Shown piece by piece: positions 7,084 to 16,439 of a stretch of 64,000 nt of DNA (the first letter of the stretch is position 1; each line of letters begins with the position of its first letter). The notes beneath the pieces are model-generated. The model did no database searches. It had not been told where the DNA came from and was given only the letters and a program-made list of their open reading frames with translations. This stretch comes from an uncultured Opitutales bacterium (GTDB lineage Bacteria > Verrucomicrobiota > Verrucomicrobiia > Opitutales > Seribacteraceae): positions 1 to 64,000 of the forward strand of contig CALSMY010000012.1 of the NCBI GenBank assembly GCA_943787575.1, read 5' to 3'. The translations under genes and the position numbers were made by a program.

Positions 7084-8265
7084 TTATTCTAAGTAGCGTT
7101 GTCTTGCTCCTTTGCGGGGGAATTTAAGAGTAACAATAGTTCCAGAGCCTCGCTTACTATCAATGCCAACTTCTCCCCCATGATTTCTCATAATACGATG
7201 AACAATCATCATACCAATTCCATTCCCCTTCTTTTTAGTTGTGAAATAGGGTTCAAATACTTTTGAAATGTTTTCTTTTTTAATTCCATCACCATGATCT
7301 ATAATTTGTACGGTAATAAATTGATTTTCCCAGGATATAATAATTCGTATATCAGATTTATTGGTTAATGCATCCATTGCATTTCCAATTACATTAAAGA
7401 ATACCTGCTTAATTTGATCTAAGTCACCGTCTATCAATGGCTCTTTATTATCCGTATCTAGGCGAATATTAATTTTTTTGACGCTTAATTCCTTCTCTTT
7501 TATGTGCAAGATTTCTTCGATAACAGATAATAAATTTAGTTCCTGAAATTCAGGAACAGTTGGCTTTATAGCATTCAGGAAGTGTACAATAATGGAATCC
7601 AGCCGATTGACTTCATTAATACATGACTGAAGCGATTTAGCTGCTTTTGACTTCGCTTTATCATTAGAAAAATCTTTATTTAAAGCTCTTTGTAAAACTT
7701 GCATATGAATATTGATAGAATTTAAAGGGTTTCCCAATTCATGTGCAACTCCAGCGGCTAAATCCATGATGCTTGTGACCCTTTCACTTTCAATTTTCTC
7801 TTCTACGCTGACTTTTTCCTCAGTTACATCTGTTAATACAACAGTCATCCCCGCATCTTTTTTAGAAATTTCATCGACTTGAGTACCCGCGATCGGTACC
7901 GCATAAATTCTAAGGTGCCTCTTTTCTGGATAATGAATCATCGTTTCTCGCACCACCACCTCAGGCCTTGAGTCATTAGCCACACGGTCCAAACCTAATG
8001 ACCTAGCCAAATCAGGAGCTGCCTTGAGTAATGAAACTTTATCTCCAAGCTCCCTCTTTAGACCGATTAAACTCCTACCTTGTTGATTTGAATAGGTAAT
8101 AACACCCGAGCCGTCCAGAACGAGGATTCCATCACGAATGACATCAAAAACTGTTTCTAGCAGCTTGCGCTCGCGAGCAAGTCGTTGAACCAAGTTACTG
8201 AGGTTAGCCTCATCCAGGTCCTCAAGTTTACCAAGAACTTTATCTAGTGGGCTTTTTCTAGCCAT
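7084..8265 (-). CDS. soluble PAS-domain sensor histidine kinase
   Basis: A 393-residue cytosolic kinase with no transmembrane segment. A coiled N-terminus (about 1-38) leads into a PAS domain (VIRDGILVLDGSGVITYSN, about 42-60). The HisKA dimerisation helix has the phospho-accepting His175 in AAGVAHELGNPLNSI. The HATPase domain has N box NVIGNAMDAL, G1 DHGDGI, F box FEPYFTTK and G2 GNGIGMMI. Its 5' end overlaps the 3' end of coaB by 22 bases, and the response regulator follows 11 bases later. The absence of a membrane sensor points to an intracellular signal read by the PAS domain; the ligand is unknown. Confidence 0.94.
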   Translation of the reverse strand: MARKSPLDKVLGKLEDLDEANLSNLVQRLARERKLLETVFDVIRDGILVLDGSGVITYSNQQGRSLIGLKRELGDKVSLLKAAPDLARSLGLDRVANDSRPEVVVRETMIHYPEKRHLRIYAVPIAGTQVDEISKKDAGMTVVLTDVTEEKVSVEEKIESERVTSIMDLAAGVAHELGNPLNSINIHMQVLQRALNKDFSNDKAKSKAAKSLQSCINEVNRLDSIIVHFLNAIKPTVPEFQELNLLSVIEEILHIKEKELSVKKINIRLDTDNKEPLIDGDLDQIKQVFFNVIGNAMDALTNKSDIRIIISWENQFITVQIIDHGDGIKKENISKVFEPYFTTKKKGNGIGMMIVHRIMRNHGGEVGIDSKRGSGTIVTLKFPRKGARQRYLE

Positions 8266-8900
8266 GATAAATGAATTGCATGAAGTATTTCTTTTGCAAC
8301 TATGGATTTGTCGGCAAGGTAAATTTGTTTTTCTAGCCCATTCGAACTAATTAATGTTACTGCGTTTTGGTCTGAAGAGAAACCTTGGTTTGTTTTAGAA
8401 ACATCATTTGCCACAATCCAGTCCAGGTTTTTTTGTTTTAATTTCTTTCGTGCAGATTCCAAAACCATGTGTGTTTCAGCTGCAAATCCAACCAATAACT
8501 GACTTTTACTCTTTTTTTTTCCAAGGTCTTTAAGAATATCTGGGTTTCTAGTCATTGAAAGATTTTCAGGAAAGTGTTCTTTGGGTAATTTAATTTTACT
8601 GCTACTTTCCGAGCGATGATCGCATACAGCTGCGGCCATAATAACCCAATCGTAAAAACTAAATTTTTCATCTATTGCCCTCTTCATATCTAAGGCACTC
8701 TCCACATCGACCATTTCAATCCCTATGGGCTTGGGTAATTCAACGGGTCCACTAACCAAGCATACCTCGAATCCCATATCTCGTGCTTCTTTTGCTAAAG
8801 CGTAACCCATTTTTCCGGATGATGGATTGGATATAAACCGTACGGGATCAATCCACTCACGAGTAGGTCCTGCTGAAATTAAGCATTTAAGTGGTGGCAT
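8244..8900 (-). CDS. coaB: phosphopantothenate-cysteine ligase, stand-alone CoaB
   Basis: A 218-residue protein corresponding only to the CoaB half of the usual bacterial Dfp/CoaBC fusion. It couples 4'-phosphopantothenate to cysteine in coenzyme A synthesis, using CTP in most bacteria. The start [26 protein letters not shown] (given by its ends) is the family hallmark of nucleotide and subunit binding. AAAVCDH (about 130-136), FAAETH and NDVS are also conserved. No CoaC decarboxylase domain is attached, so CoaC must be elsewhere. It is the first gene of a unit with the histidine kinase, overlapping it by 22 bases. The fused form is more usual in Gram-negatives. Confidence 0.9.
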   Translation of the reverse strand: MPPLKCLISAGPTREWIDPVRFISNPSSGKMGYALAKEARDMGFEVCLVSGPVELPKPIGIEMVDVESALDMKRAIDEKFSFYDWVIMAAAVCDHRSESSSKIKLPKEHFPENLSMTRNPDILKDLGKKKSKSQLLVGFAAETHMVLESARKKLKQKNLDWIVANDVSKTNQGFSSDQNAVTLISSNGLEKQIYLADKSIVAKEILHAIHLSWLEKAH

Positions 8901-8977
8901 ATTGATTTGAGAATGTTAACGACATATAGTATTTTCTTAAGTTCTTTATTTAGGCCATCAATAAAAGCAATCAATGC

Positions 8978-9733
8978 ATGAAAACTGAGCAAAGGGAAAA
9001 CCTATTTGTTAACTTAATCTTTAACTTGGGACTTCCTATACTGATCTTACGAAAAGGGGATGATTGGTTTGGTGAAATTTTGGGTGCATGGATGTCACTC
9101 TCTCCTGAATCAACGGAGGTTTCTTCCTGCCTTCTTGCATTGGCTGTTTTCTTTCCGGTCTCATATGGAATCTATGATTTCAGTAATCGTAAAAAGTACA
9201 ATTTCATGAGTATCCTTGGTGCAATAAGTGCATTACTGACTGGTGGAATCGGGCTAATACCTGGCGGTACGGTTCATATGTTTGCAATAAAAGAAGCGGC
9301 CTTACCTGGGGCACTTGCCATTCTAACTCTCTTCACGCTTAAAACAAAAAAACCACTCGTCAAAATATTTCTCTACAATCCCGACCTTTTTCAAGTCGAT
9401 AAGATTGAAAAGTTACTTGAGGCACAAGGAACCAAAAAATCTTTTAATAGACTGTTGGTAATATGTACATGGTTACTTGCAGGCACATTTGTTTTTAGTA
9501 CAGTCGTGAATTATTTGCTGGCACGCTTAATTGTGGTGACCGAACCCTTTTCTGATAAGAATGCATTTAATGATGAAATTGGGACTATGATGACTTGGAG
9601 CTTTCCAGTCATTAGCCTTCCCTGCATGGTTGCAACTGCTTATGCTTTTTGGCTCCTTACCAGAGGGATTAAGAGAATGACGGGGCTTAACCTAGAAGAG
9701 GCGATCATTCAATCAAGCCGACAAAATTCTTAA
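8978..9733 (+). CDS. multi-pass membrane protein (VC0807-like), unknown function
   Basis: A 251-residue membrane protein with about five to six hydrophobic segments, roughly at residues 12-26, 46-65, 75-112, 150-175 and 200-225. The N-terminal NLIFNLGLPILIL and the PVSYGIYDF motif recall the VC0807-type family of uncharacterised bacterial membrane proteins. I hold that family call loosely. The C-terminal LTRGIKRMTGLNLEEA is cytoplasmic in style. It is transcribed away from coaB and towards the citrate synthase gene, ending 36 bases before it. No substrate or process can be inferred. Confidence 0.75.
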   Translation: MKTEQRENLFVNLIFNLGLPILILRKGDDWFGEILGAWMSLSPESTEVSSCLLALAVFFPVSYGIYDFSNRKKYNFMSILGAISALLTGGIGLIPGGTVHMFAIKEAALPGALAILTLFTLKTKKPLVKIFLYNPDLFQVDKIEKLLEAQGTKKSFNRLLVICTWLLAGTFVFSTVVNYLLARLIVVTEPFSDKNAFNDEIGTMMTWSFPVISLPCMVATAYAFWLLTRGIKRMTGLNLEEAIIQSSRQNS

Positions 9734-9769
9734 GAGAAAAATTCGACCCTAACTCTAAAGTAAAAACGA

Positions 9770-11053
9770 TTAGCGATCTTCGATTGTTTTATACTCCCTA
9801 AGATTAGAGCCTTGATAGATCTGACGGGGGCGATGAATTTTTTTTCCAGTCTGAGCAATTTCTTTCCAATGTGCCAACCACCCTGGTGCACGCCCAATGG
9901 CAAAGAGCACGGTAAAGGTATTTGTAGGAAATCCCATCGCCTGTAAAATAATACCGCTATAAAAATCTACATTTGGATAAAGTTTGCGGTCAATGAAGTA
10001 AGGGTCTTGCAAGGCCACCTCTTCTAAACGCCGTGCAATATCCAGAATAGGACTGGAAACCCCTAAAGCCTCTAGGGCCTGATCGCAGGCTGACTTTAAA
10101 ATTTTAGCTCGAGGATCATAGTTACGGTATACTCGATGGCCAAATCCCATTAAGCGAGACTTACCTTCTTTTGCTGACTGAATAAATTTACTTCCATCAT
10201 CTCCAGATTGATGGATGTCATTGAGCATGTTAATGACTGCCATATTAGCCCCCCCATGCAAGGGTCCCCATAAGGCAGAAACGGCTCCCGCAAGAGATGC
10301 AAATGGGTTTGCTCCTCCCGATGCAATCATCCGACAAGTAGATGTGGAACAGTTTTGTTCGTGATCAGCATGCAGTAGGAAAATTAAATCTAATGCCTTA
10401 CTCAAGGACGGATTGATTGGAGAATCACCTTCCTGGGAAAACATCATTGAAAGGAAATTTTCGCAGTAATTCCCTGAGGTAAGAGCTTGCCTGTGGTCTT
10501 CTCCTTTTATTTTTCTATGGTTGGCTGCCGCCAAAGCAGGAAGCGATGCAATAATTAAGGCAGCAGCATCATCAAAATTTTCTAAATCTTTTGCACGATC
10601 GTTGGTGCAGAGGTGCGGACAAGCACCTCCAAGTGCCTGTAGCCCTGCGCCCAGAGATCCCATAGGGTGGAGTCCGGCAGGCATAGATTGAACAGATTGT
10701 AAAACCTCTGGTGGAAGGTTTTGAAAAGCAGCTACTTTTTGCTCGAATGAAGATAGAACTTCTTTGGAAGGTAATTCTCCATTTAACAAAAGAAGGCAAA
10801 CCTCAAGAAAGTTGGACTTCTTCGCCAATTCGGCGATGTCGTAACCTCTATACCTAAGTATACCTTTATCACCATCAATATATGTGACCGAGCTCTCGCA
10901 TGAACCAGTATTGCCATAACCATCATCAAAAGTAATTAAGCCACTATCTTTGCGTAATTGTCTGACATCTAAGGCTTGTTCGTTTTCCGTACCGGTAAAA
11001 ACATTTAAAGAATAGGTGGTGTCACCTAGGGAGAGGGTAGCTTTGTCAGACAT
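9770..11053 (-). CDS. gltA: citrate synthase (type II)
   Basis: A 427-residue hexameric-type citrate synthase that condenses acetyl-CoA and oxaloacetate at the entry to the TCA cycle. The N-terminal beta-rich region of type II enzymes is present (LSLGDTTYSL). Catalytic motifs are HADHEQNCSTST (first His), GPLHGGAN (second His) and FGHRVYRNYDPRA, with the catalytic Asp in the later VDFYSG segment. The conserved RPRQIYQG end is intact. It lies 45 bases after hisH on the same strand and may be read from the same transcript, although no metabolic link is obvious. Confidence 0.97.
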   Translation of the reverse strand: MSDKATLSLGDTTYSLNVFTGTENEQALDVRQLRKDSGLITFDDGYGNTGSCESSVTYIDGDKGILRYRGYDIAELAKKSNFLEVCLLLLNGELPSKEVLSSFEQKVAAFQNLPPEVLQSVQSMPAGLHPMGSLGAGLQALGGACPHLCTNDRAKDLENFDDAAALIIASLPALAAANHRKIKGEDHRQALTSGNYCENFLSMMFSQEGDSPINPSLSKALDLIFLLHADHEQNCSTSTCRMIASGGANPFASLAGAVSALWGPLHGGANMAVINMLNDIHQSGDDGSKFIQSAKEGKSRLMGFGHRVYRNYDPRAKILKSACDQALEALGVSSPILDIARRLEEVALQDPYFIDRKLYPNVDFYSGIILQAMGFPTNTFTVLFAIGRAPGWLAHWKEIAQTGKKIHRPRQIYQGSNLREYKTIEDR

Positions 11054-11098
11054 GATAAGGGGAAGGGTAAATGGGAGTAAGGTACACTTGTGTCAGTT

Positions 11099-11725
11099 CT
11101 ACTCGATATTTTCAAGAAAGTTTCGGTAAAGTTGGATTCCTTTGGCCTGACTTTTTTCGGGATGAAATTGAGTAGCTAGACAATTTGAAGAAATAATTCC
11201 GCTCGTAAAGGGTCCGCCGTAATCTGTGGTTAGGCAATGTACTCGAGAATCATTAGTTTCCACCCGATAACTATGAACAAAATAAAATTGATCTGTATCC
11301 TCAAGACCTTGTCGTAACCAATGATCTGAGGATAAATTCCATTCCACTTGATTCCATCCCATATGAGGAATTTTGTAGCTGGCACCCAAACAAAACCGGG
11401 TTGCTCTACCTTTAAATAATCCTAACCCAGGAAGGTTTCCTTCTTCAGAACTTTCAAATAGTACCTGTAAACCAAGACAGATTCCAAAAAAAGGACGGTC
11501 TTCCAAAATCCAAGATTTCAGGCTTTGACGAAGTCCTGAATGCTCAAGGGAAGACATACATTGATCAAAGCTTCCTTGCCCCGGAAAGACAACTGCATCC
11601 ACATCCTCAATTTCGTTGGGCTTGGTAACCAATGAAACTTTGGCCTCTAAAAGCTCGAAGGCTTTAACTACGCTTCTTAAATTACCTGTTCCGTAGTCAA
11701 TCACCGCTATTTTGCGGGTTTTCAT
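11099..11725 (-). CDS. hisH: imidazole glycerol phosphate synthase, glutaminase subunit
   Basis: A 208-residue class I glutamine amidotransferase that passes ammonia to HisF in histidine synthesis. The nucleophile Cys is in FFGICLGLQVLFE (about residue 83), and the catalytic His-Glu pair is in ATQFHPEKSQ near the C-terminus. The start YGTGNLRSVVKAFE is typical of HisH. It is last of the hisD-hisC-hisB-hisH run; hisF and hisA are not in the window. A GAGGGG about 14 bases before the ATG could serve as ribosome binding site. Confidence 0.97.
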   Translation of the reverse strand: MKTRKIAVIDYGTGNLRSVVKAFELLEAKVSLVTKPNEIEDVDAVVFPGQGSFDQCMSSLEHSGLRQSLKSWILEDRPFFGICLGLQVLFESSEEGNLPGLGLFKGRATRFCLGASYKIPHMGWNQVEWNLSSDHWLRQGLEDTDQFYFVHSYRVETNDSRVHCLTTDYGGPFTSGIISSNCLATQFHPEKSQAKGIQLYRNFLENIE

Positions 11726-11741
11726 AAATTAAAAAAACCCC

Positions 11742-12344
11742 TCAGGCAGATAAAGTCCCCTTGGTAGACGGGACTTTGCCTTGCAAGCGGGGCTCTGAGG
11801 TCGTTGCCATGTCCATACACCTGGCAAGCGATTTAAAAATTCCTTCAGCCACATGGTGAGGTTCTTCACCATGCTCCAAGCGAATGTGAAGGTTGCAGGC
11901 GACTTCGTTGGCAAAAGATTGGAAAAACTCTTTGAATAACTGGATATTGAAATCTCTAACCAACGCACTTTCTACAGACACCTGCCAAAAGAGGTAAGGG
12001 CGATTGGAAAGATCTACAGCAGTAGTGACCAAGGTTTCATCCATAGGAGCAACGAAATAACCATATCGTTTTATCCCAGATTTATCCCCCAACGCTTTAG
12101 AAAAAGCCTGACCTAAAGCAATTCCCAAGTCTTCAACCAGATGGTGATAATCGATTTCAAGATCTCCTTTTGCCTCAATATTTAAATCAAAAAATCCATG
12201 TCTTGAAAATAACTCAAGCATGTGATCAAGGAAAGGTATACCAGTAGAAATCTCATTTTCTCCACTCCCATTTATGGATAACTCCAGAGATATTTGGGTC
12301 TCACTGGTTTTTCTTTGTATCTTTGCTATGCCTTTTGCGTCCAT
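11742..12344 (-). CDS. hisB: imidazoleglycerol-phosphate dehydratase
   Basis: A 200-residue monofunctional HisB carrying out the sixth step of histidine synthesis. Mn-binding repeats are present: FLDHMLELFSRHG, DYHHLVEDLGIALG, HIRLEHGEEPHHVAEGIFK. The phosphatase domain found in enteric HisB is absent, consistent with a separate HisN-like gene at 46094. The frame is open back to 12410, but I place the start at ATG 12344 (MDAKGIAKIQRKT). That fits the family N-terminus and reduces the overlap with hisC to 19 bases. The extension upstream has no family counterpart. Confidence 0.96.
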   Translation of the reverse strand: MDAKGIAKIQRKTSETQISLELSINGSGENEISTGIPFLDHMLELFSRHGFFDLNIEAKGDLEIDYHHLVEDLGIALGQAFSKALGDKSGIKRYGYFVAPMDETLVTTAVDLSNRPYLFWQVSVESALVRDFNIQLFKEFFQSFANEVACNLHIRLEHGEEPHHVAEGIFKSLARCMDMATTSEPRLQGKVPSTKGTLSA

Positions 12345-13417
12345 GCTTTTATTGATTTCATTAGCATAGCCATCTCCACTGGCTTGCCAATACTGATTCT
12401 CAAAAAGCAATTTGTTTGAGGATGTTTTGAAAAATAACGAACCAATATTTTATCTGCGGCAAGATGTTCAAAGAGAGAGACGGCTATTTCAGGAGAGGCA
12501 CACCCATCTGGGCTTAAAGGTTTAACAAAAATGAAATTTGTTCCCGATGAAACAAATGACCACCCGAGTTCATTAAAAGCATTGGCTAGCCAATTTCTTT
12601 GTTCAATTACCTTTGCTAAACAACTTCTAAAATACTCTTGATCAAGTATCGCTGCTTTAGCTCCAACTTGTGCTAGTCTATCCAAGTTATAAACTTCACG
12701 AACTTGATCCATTTGTTTAATGACTTTTGGATGACCCATAGCATAACCAACTCGCATACCAGCCAATGAATATGACTTGGAAAGAGTGCGGGTGATCAAG
12801 ATGTGTTCAAATTCGTGAACTAAGGGAAGGGCACTTTCGGGTGCAAAATCAACATAAGCTTCATCGATAACCAAAAGTCCTGAAACTGCTTGTGCCACTT
12901 TTCTTAGATCTTCGAGAGCATAAACCCGCCCACTAGGAGCATGAGGACTGGTTAAAAAAAATAAGTTGGCCTCACTTGACGCAATCGCATCCAAATTCAA
13001 CGAAAATTCGTCATCTAAAAATGGGACCCGAATCATTTTGCTTCCCTGAACCCCAGATAAAACCTCATAAAGAGAATAGCTTGGGTACATCATAGCCACC
13101 TTGAGCTCGTCATCCGAGTAACAACGAACACATAAATTTAACAGATCATCCGAACCGTTACCCAAAATAATCTGATTTGGGTCTAAGCTATGTAATTCGG
13201 CCAAAATCTTTCGTAAATCAGAAGATTTCGGATTTGGGTATAAGTTCAAAAGGGCAACTTCTTGGCCAACACTTGTCTGAACGGCAGGACTAGGAGGGTA
13301 GGGGTTTTCATTGGTGTTTAGCTTAATGACAGAACTAGTCTCTTCGGGCTGTTCGCCTGGCAAATACGCAATGTGTGCTTCCAGCCTCTTGCTAACTCGC
13401 AAGCTACTTTTGCTCAT
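12326..13417 (-). CDS. hisC: histidinol-phosphate aminotransferase
   Basis: A 363-residue PLP-dependent fold-type I aminotransferase converting imidazole acetol phosphate to histidinol phosphate with glutamate. Seen in sequence: LNTNENPYPPSP near the N-terminus, ILGNGSDDLL, SPHAPSGR, VIDEAYVDFA (PLP ring Asp) and TLSKSYSLAGMRVGYA with the Schiff-base Lys. Its ATG overlaps the hisD stop by four bases (ATGA), and its 3' end overlaps hisB by 19 bases, so translation of the three is probably coupled. Confidence 0.97.
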   Translation of the reverse strand: MSKSSLRVSKRLEAHIAYLPGEQPEETSSVIKLNTNENPYPPSPAVQTSVGQEVALLNLYPNPKSSDLRKILAELHSLDPNQIILGNGSDDLLNLCVRCYSDDELKVAMMYPSYSLYEVLSGVQGSKMIRVPFLDDEFSLNLDAIASSEANLFFLTSPHAPSGRVYALEDLRKVAQAVSGLLVIDEAYVDFAPESALPLVHEFEHILITRTLSKSYSLAGMRVGYAMGHPKVIKQMDQVREVYNLDRLAQVGAKAAILDQEYFRSCLAKVIEQRNWLANAFNELGWSFVSSGTNFIFVKPLSPDGCASPEIAVSLFEHLAADKILVRYFSKHPQTNCFLRISIGKPVEMAMLMKSIKAWTQKA

Positions 13418-14733
13418 TGGGAAACAACTGGTTTATCAGATAGTCTCAACTTATGTGCATTACCATGGCCATCTAGTTTTTCCATAGATGCAAATTGTTC
13501 GATCACAGGAGCGGCTTTGTGACAAGATTCTGAGTCATAACGAATCACGCTGCTACGGCGAAGAAAGTCTTGGAGCCGCAAACCTGAGGAGAATCGTGAA
13601 GAACGCCCGGTGGGTAAAACATGGCTAGGCCCAGCAGCAAAATCTCCTACAGAAGTGGCCGTTTCGTGGCCTACTAAAAACGCTCCTGCTGTAGTAATTT
13701 TAGAAAGAAAGAACTCACAGTCATTGGAACAGACCTGCAATTCAAGATGCTCAGGAGCAATGAAGTTTGCAACTTCGACCAACCTGTCCCTCTTTGGTAA
13801 ACAAACGGCAAAGAATCCTCTTTCCAAAACATTACGAATAGATGGTGCGTGCGACAAATGGTTGAGTTGAATATCCATTTCATGCAAAACTTTTGGAAAA
13901 ATGTCCTTATCTTGAAAAAGAAAATAGATCTTTTCCTTTCCCGAACCATGTTCTGCTTGAGCTAATAAAGCAGCGGCTATCCATTGAGGGGAAGCGGTCT
14001 TATCAGCAATAACCATAATCTCGCTAGGACCTGGTAATAAATCAATTCCCACTTCTCCAAAAACTTGTCTCTTAGCTTCATTAACATAAGCGTTTCCGGG
14101 TCCAAAAATCTTGTCTACTTGAGAAATTGTTTGTGAACCATATGCGAGAGCTCCAACAGCTTGAGCCCCTCCGATTTTGTAAATTTCTTCAACCCCCAAA
14201 AGTTGCAGTGCTGCCAATAGCTGAACAGAAATATTTCCTAATTCGTTTGGAGGAGTAACCACGGCAATTTCAGGAACTCCAGCAACTTTGGCCAAGGTTA
14301 CCGACATCACTACCGTTGAAACCAATGGCACTTGACCTCCTGGTATATAAATTCCTACTCGATTTATAGGGTAATATCTCTCACCGACGATACCACCATG
14401 GTGGTTTGGCTTTGTCCAATTTTGTAAACCACTTTGTTCATGAAACAGAGTAACATTGGAAATCGAATCTTCTAAAGCTACACGCTCTTGTGTAGATAGC
14501 TCAGCTAGGGAATTCCGTAATACTTTAGTACTAACTCTCATTTCCTCTGCAGTCAAAGATGCCCCGTCAAATTCAAGAGTCTTGGCTAAGATTGCATCAT
14601 CGCCCCCTTTCCTAACCTCACTTAAAATCTGTCTGACAGAATTAGTAATTACTTCATCTGAACCAGCTGTGGGTATAAAATCTTTTAAACGGCCTAAGAG
14701 ATTTTCATCATCTTCTACAAAGGATAAGTTCAT
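13414..14733 (-). CDS. hisD: histidinol dehydrogenase
   Basis: A 439-residue zinc enzyme that oxidises histidinol to histidine with two NAD in the last two steps of the pathway. Motifs include RVGIYIPGG, KIFGPGNAYVNEAKR, LPGPSEIMVIAD, AQAEHGSG (Zn His) and APEHLEL (catalytic Glu-His), followed by GPSHVLPT. Full length. The start is 4 bases after the guaA stop, so hisD probably shares the guaA transcript. Confidence 0.98.
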   Translation of the reverse strand: MNLSFVEDDENLLGRLKDFIPTAGSDEVITNSVRQILSEVRKGGDDAILAKTLEFDGASLTAEEMRVSTKVLRNSLAELSTQERVALEDSISNVTLFHEQSGLQNWTKPNHHGGIVGERYYPINRVGIYIPGGQVPLVSTVVMSVTLAKVAGVPEIAVVTPPNELGNISVQLLAALQLLGVEEIYKIGGAQAVGALAYGSQTISQVDKIFGPGNAYVNEAKRQVFGEVGIDLLPGPSEIMVIADKTASPQWIAAALLAQAEHGSGKEKIYFLFQDKDIFPKVLHEMDIQLNHLSHAPSIRNVLERGFFAVCLPKRDRLVEVANFIAPEHLELQVCSNDCEFFLSKITTAGAFLVGHETATSVGDFAAGPSHVLPTGRSSRFSSGLRLQDFLRRSSVIRYDSESCHKAAPVIEQFASMEKLDGHGNAHKLRLSDKPVVSQ

Positions 14734-14737
14734 TCCA

Positions 14738-16276
14738 CTATTCCCATTCGATTGTACTAGGTGGTTTAGAGCTTACATCATAGACGACACGGTTAGCACC
14801 CTGCACTTCATTGATAATTCTACTGGATATCTTCCGGAGTAAGCCATCAGGTAGTTTGGCCCAGTCTGCAGTCATTGCGTCACTACTGGTAACTGCCCTT
14901 AAACAAATTACATTTTCGTAGGTTCTTTCATCTCCCATAACACCAACGCTACGGACGGGCAGAAATACACAAAATGCCTGCCATAATTTACCATACCAAC
15001 CAGATCGATGAAGTTCATCAATAAAGATTGCATCAGCCTGCCTGAGAACTGTTAGGCATTTGGGCGTAATATCCCGCAATACCCGAACCCCCAAGCCAGG
15101 GCCGGGAAAAGGGTGACGATTAATCACATGATCAGGCAAACCTAACTTCTTACCAAGCAAACGCACTTCGTCTTTAAATAATTCTCGAAGAGGTTCTAGA
15201 AGCTTGAGCTTCATTTTTTCCGGTAAACCACCAACATTGTGATGACTCTTAATTAAAGCAGCTGGATTTCCTCCTATAGGCACACTTTCAATTACATCTG
15301 GATAAAGAGTTCCTTGGGCAAGAAAGTCAACATTTCCCAATTTTTTTACTTCCTTATCAAAAACTTCAATAAATGTTTTACCAATTATTTTTCTCTTTTT
15401 TTCGGGATCAATAATTCCTTTCAGTTTTCCAAGAAACAATTTTCCAGCTTTTGCTACCCGTAATTTTCCGGGTATATGGTCATTGAACAATTTAATGACC
15501 TCTTCTCGTTCATTTTGACGAAGCAAACCATTATCTACAAAGATAGATGTTAACTGCTTACCAATTGCTCGATCAATTAAGGCTGCCGCAACACTAGAAT
15601 CAACACCACCACTCAAGCCAAGAATCACTCTTTTAGATCCCACTTGCTGACGAATTTTTTCCACTGCAATTTCAATGAAATCCCCCATGTCCCAATCTCC
15701 TTTGCACTTACAGATTGAGAAAAGAAAGTTTTTGATGACTTCTACACCCTGTTCAGAATGTTCAACTTCTGGATGAAATTGTAATCCATAAAATTTTCTT
15801 TTTACATCTTCAATGGCCGAAAATTGTGAGTTTTCAGTCTGGGCAATTCCTTGAAATCCTTTGGGTATACGTACAATTGCATCCCCATGAGAATTCCAAA
15901 CCGTTAAAGTCTTTGGTAAGCCTTTGAATAGCTTTCCTCCTTTTTTTATGGATAATTCACTGCGACCATATTCTCGACGATCACATTTTTTTACCTCACC
16001 TCCCAATAATTTCCCCATTAATTGTAAGCCATAACAAATACCAAGCATTGGTATCCCAAGAGAAAAAATCTTTTGCGTAGGCAGTGGGGAACCTTTGGTA
16101 AGTACGCTAGCAGGTCCACCAGATAAGATGATACCCTGAGGGTTCAACTTCTTTATAACCGAAAGTGAGCTATTGTAAGGCAGAACCTTAGAATAAACAT
16201 TTTGTTCACGAATACGCCTGGCAATTACTTGCGTATATTGTGAACCGAAATCGAGAACCAAAATGGTTTGAGGCAT
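14738..16276 (-). CDS. guaA: GMP synthase (glutamine-hydrolysing)
   Basis: A 512-residue enzyme that aminates XMP to GMP. The glutaminase domain has [17 protein letters not shown] at the start, nucleophile Cys81 in [10 protein letters not shown] and [11 protein letters not shown]. The ATP-pyrophosphatase domain has the P-loop [14 protein letters not shown]. The C-terminal dimerisation domain has [12 protein letters not shown] and ends in [16 protein letters not shown] choose ATG 16276 ([11 protein letters not shown]) over the upstream TTG at 16300, because family members begin here. It heads the run guaA-hisD-hisC-hisB-hisH; purine and histidine synthesis share the AICAR/PRPP branch. Confidence 0.97.
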   Translation of the reverse strand: MPQTILVLDFGSQYTQVIARRIREQNVYSKVLPYNSSLSVIKKLNPQGIILSGGPASVLTKGSPLPTQKIFSLGIPMLGICYGLQLMGKLLGGEVKKCDRREYGRSELSIKKGGKLFKGLPKTLTVWNSHGDAIVRIPKGFQGIAQTENSQFSAIEDVKRKFYGLQFHPEVEHSEQGVEVIKNFLFSICKCKGDWDMGDFIEIAVEKIRQQVGSKRVILGLSGGVDSSVAAALIDRAIGKQLTSIFVDNGLLRQNEREEVIKLFNDHIPGKLRVAKAGKLFLGKLKGIIDPEKKRKIIGKTFIEVFDKEVKKLGNVDFLAQGTLYPDVIESVPIGGNPAALIKSHHNVGGLPEKMKLKLLEPLRELFKDEVRLLGKKLGLPDHVINRHPFPGPGLGVRVLRDITPKCLTVLRQADAIFIDELHRSGWYGKLWQAFCVFLPVRSVGVMGDERTYENVICLRAVTSSDAMTADWAKLPDGLLRKISSRIINEVQGANRVVYDVSSKPPSTIEWE

Positions 16277-16439
16277 GTTTAAGAGGGGGTTAAATAACAA
16301 AAGGGATGATTGATAAGACTAATCCCGAAGCCCTGCAATACCTATTCTAAACCAATCAATGTCTCAAACTGAAATTTGTTCAAAACTTGTACTCTTGTCA
16401 CTAAATTGAAGAGCAAAGTGACCCGTTAAAATCGATGTT

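Noticed and set aside
12345-12410. 22-residue upstream extension of hisB
   Set aside because: It lies wholly inside hisC and has no counterpart in the family. ATG 12344 fits the family start.
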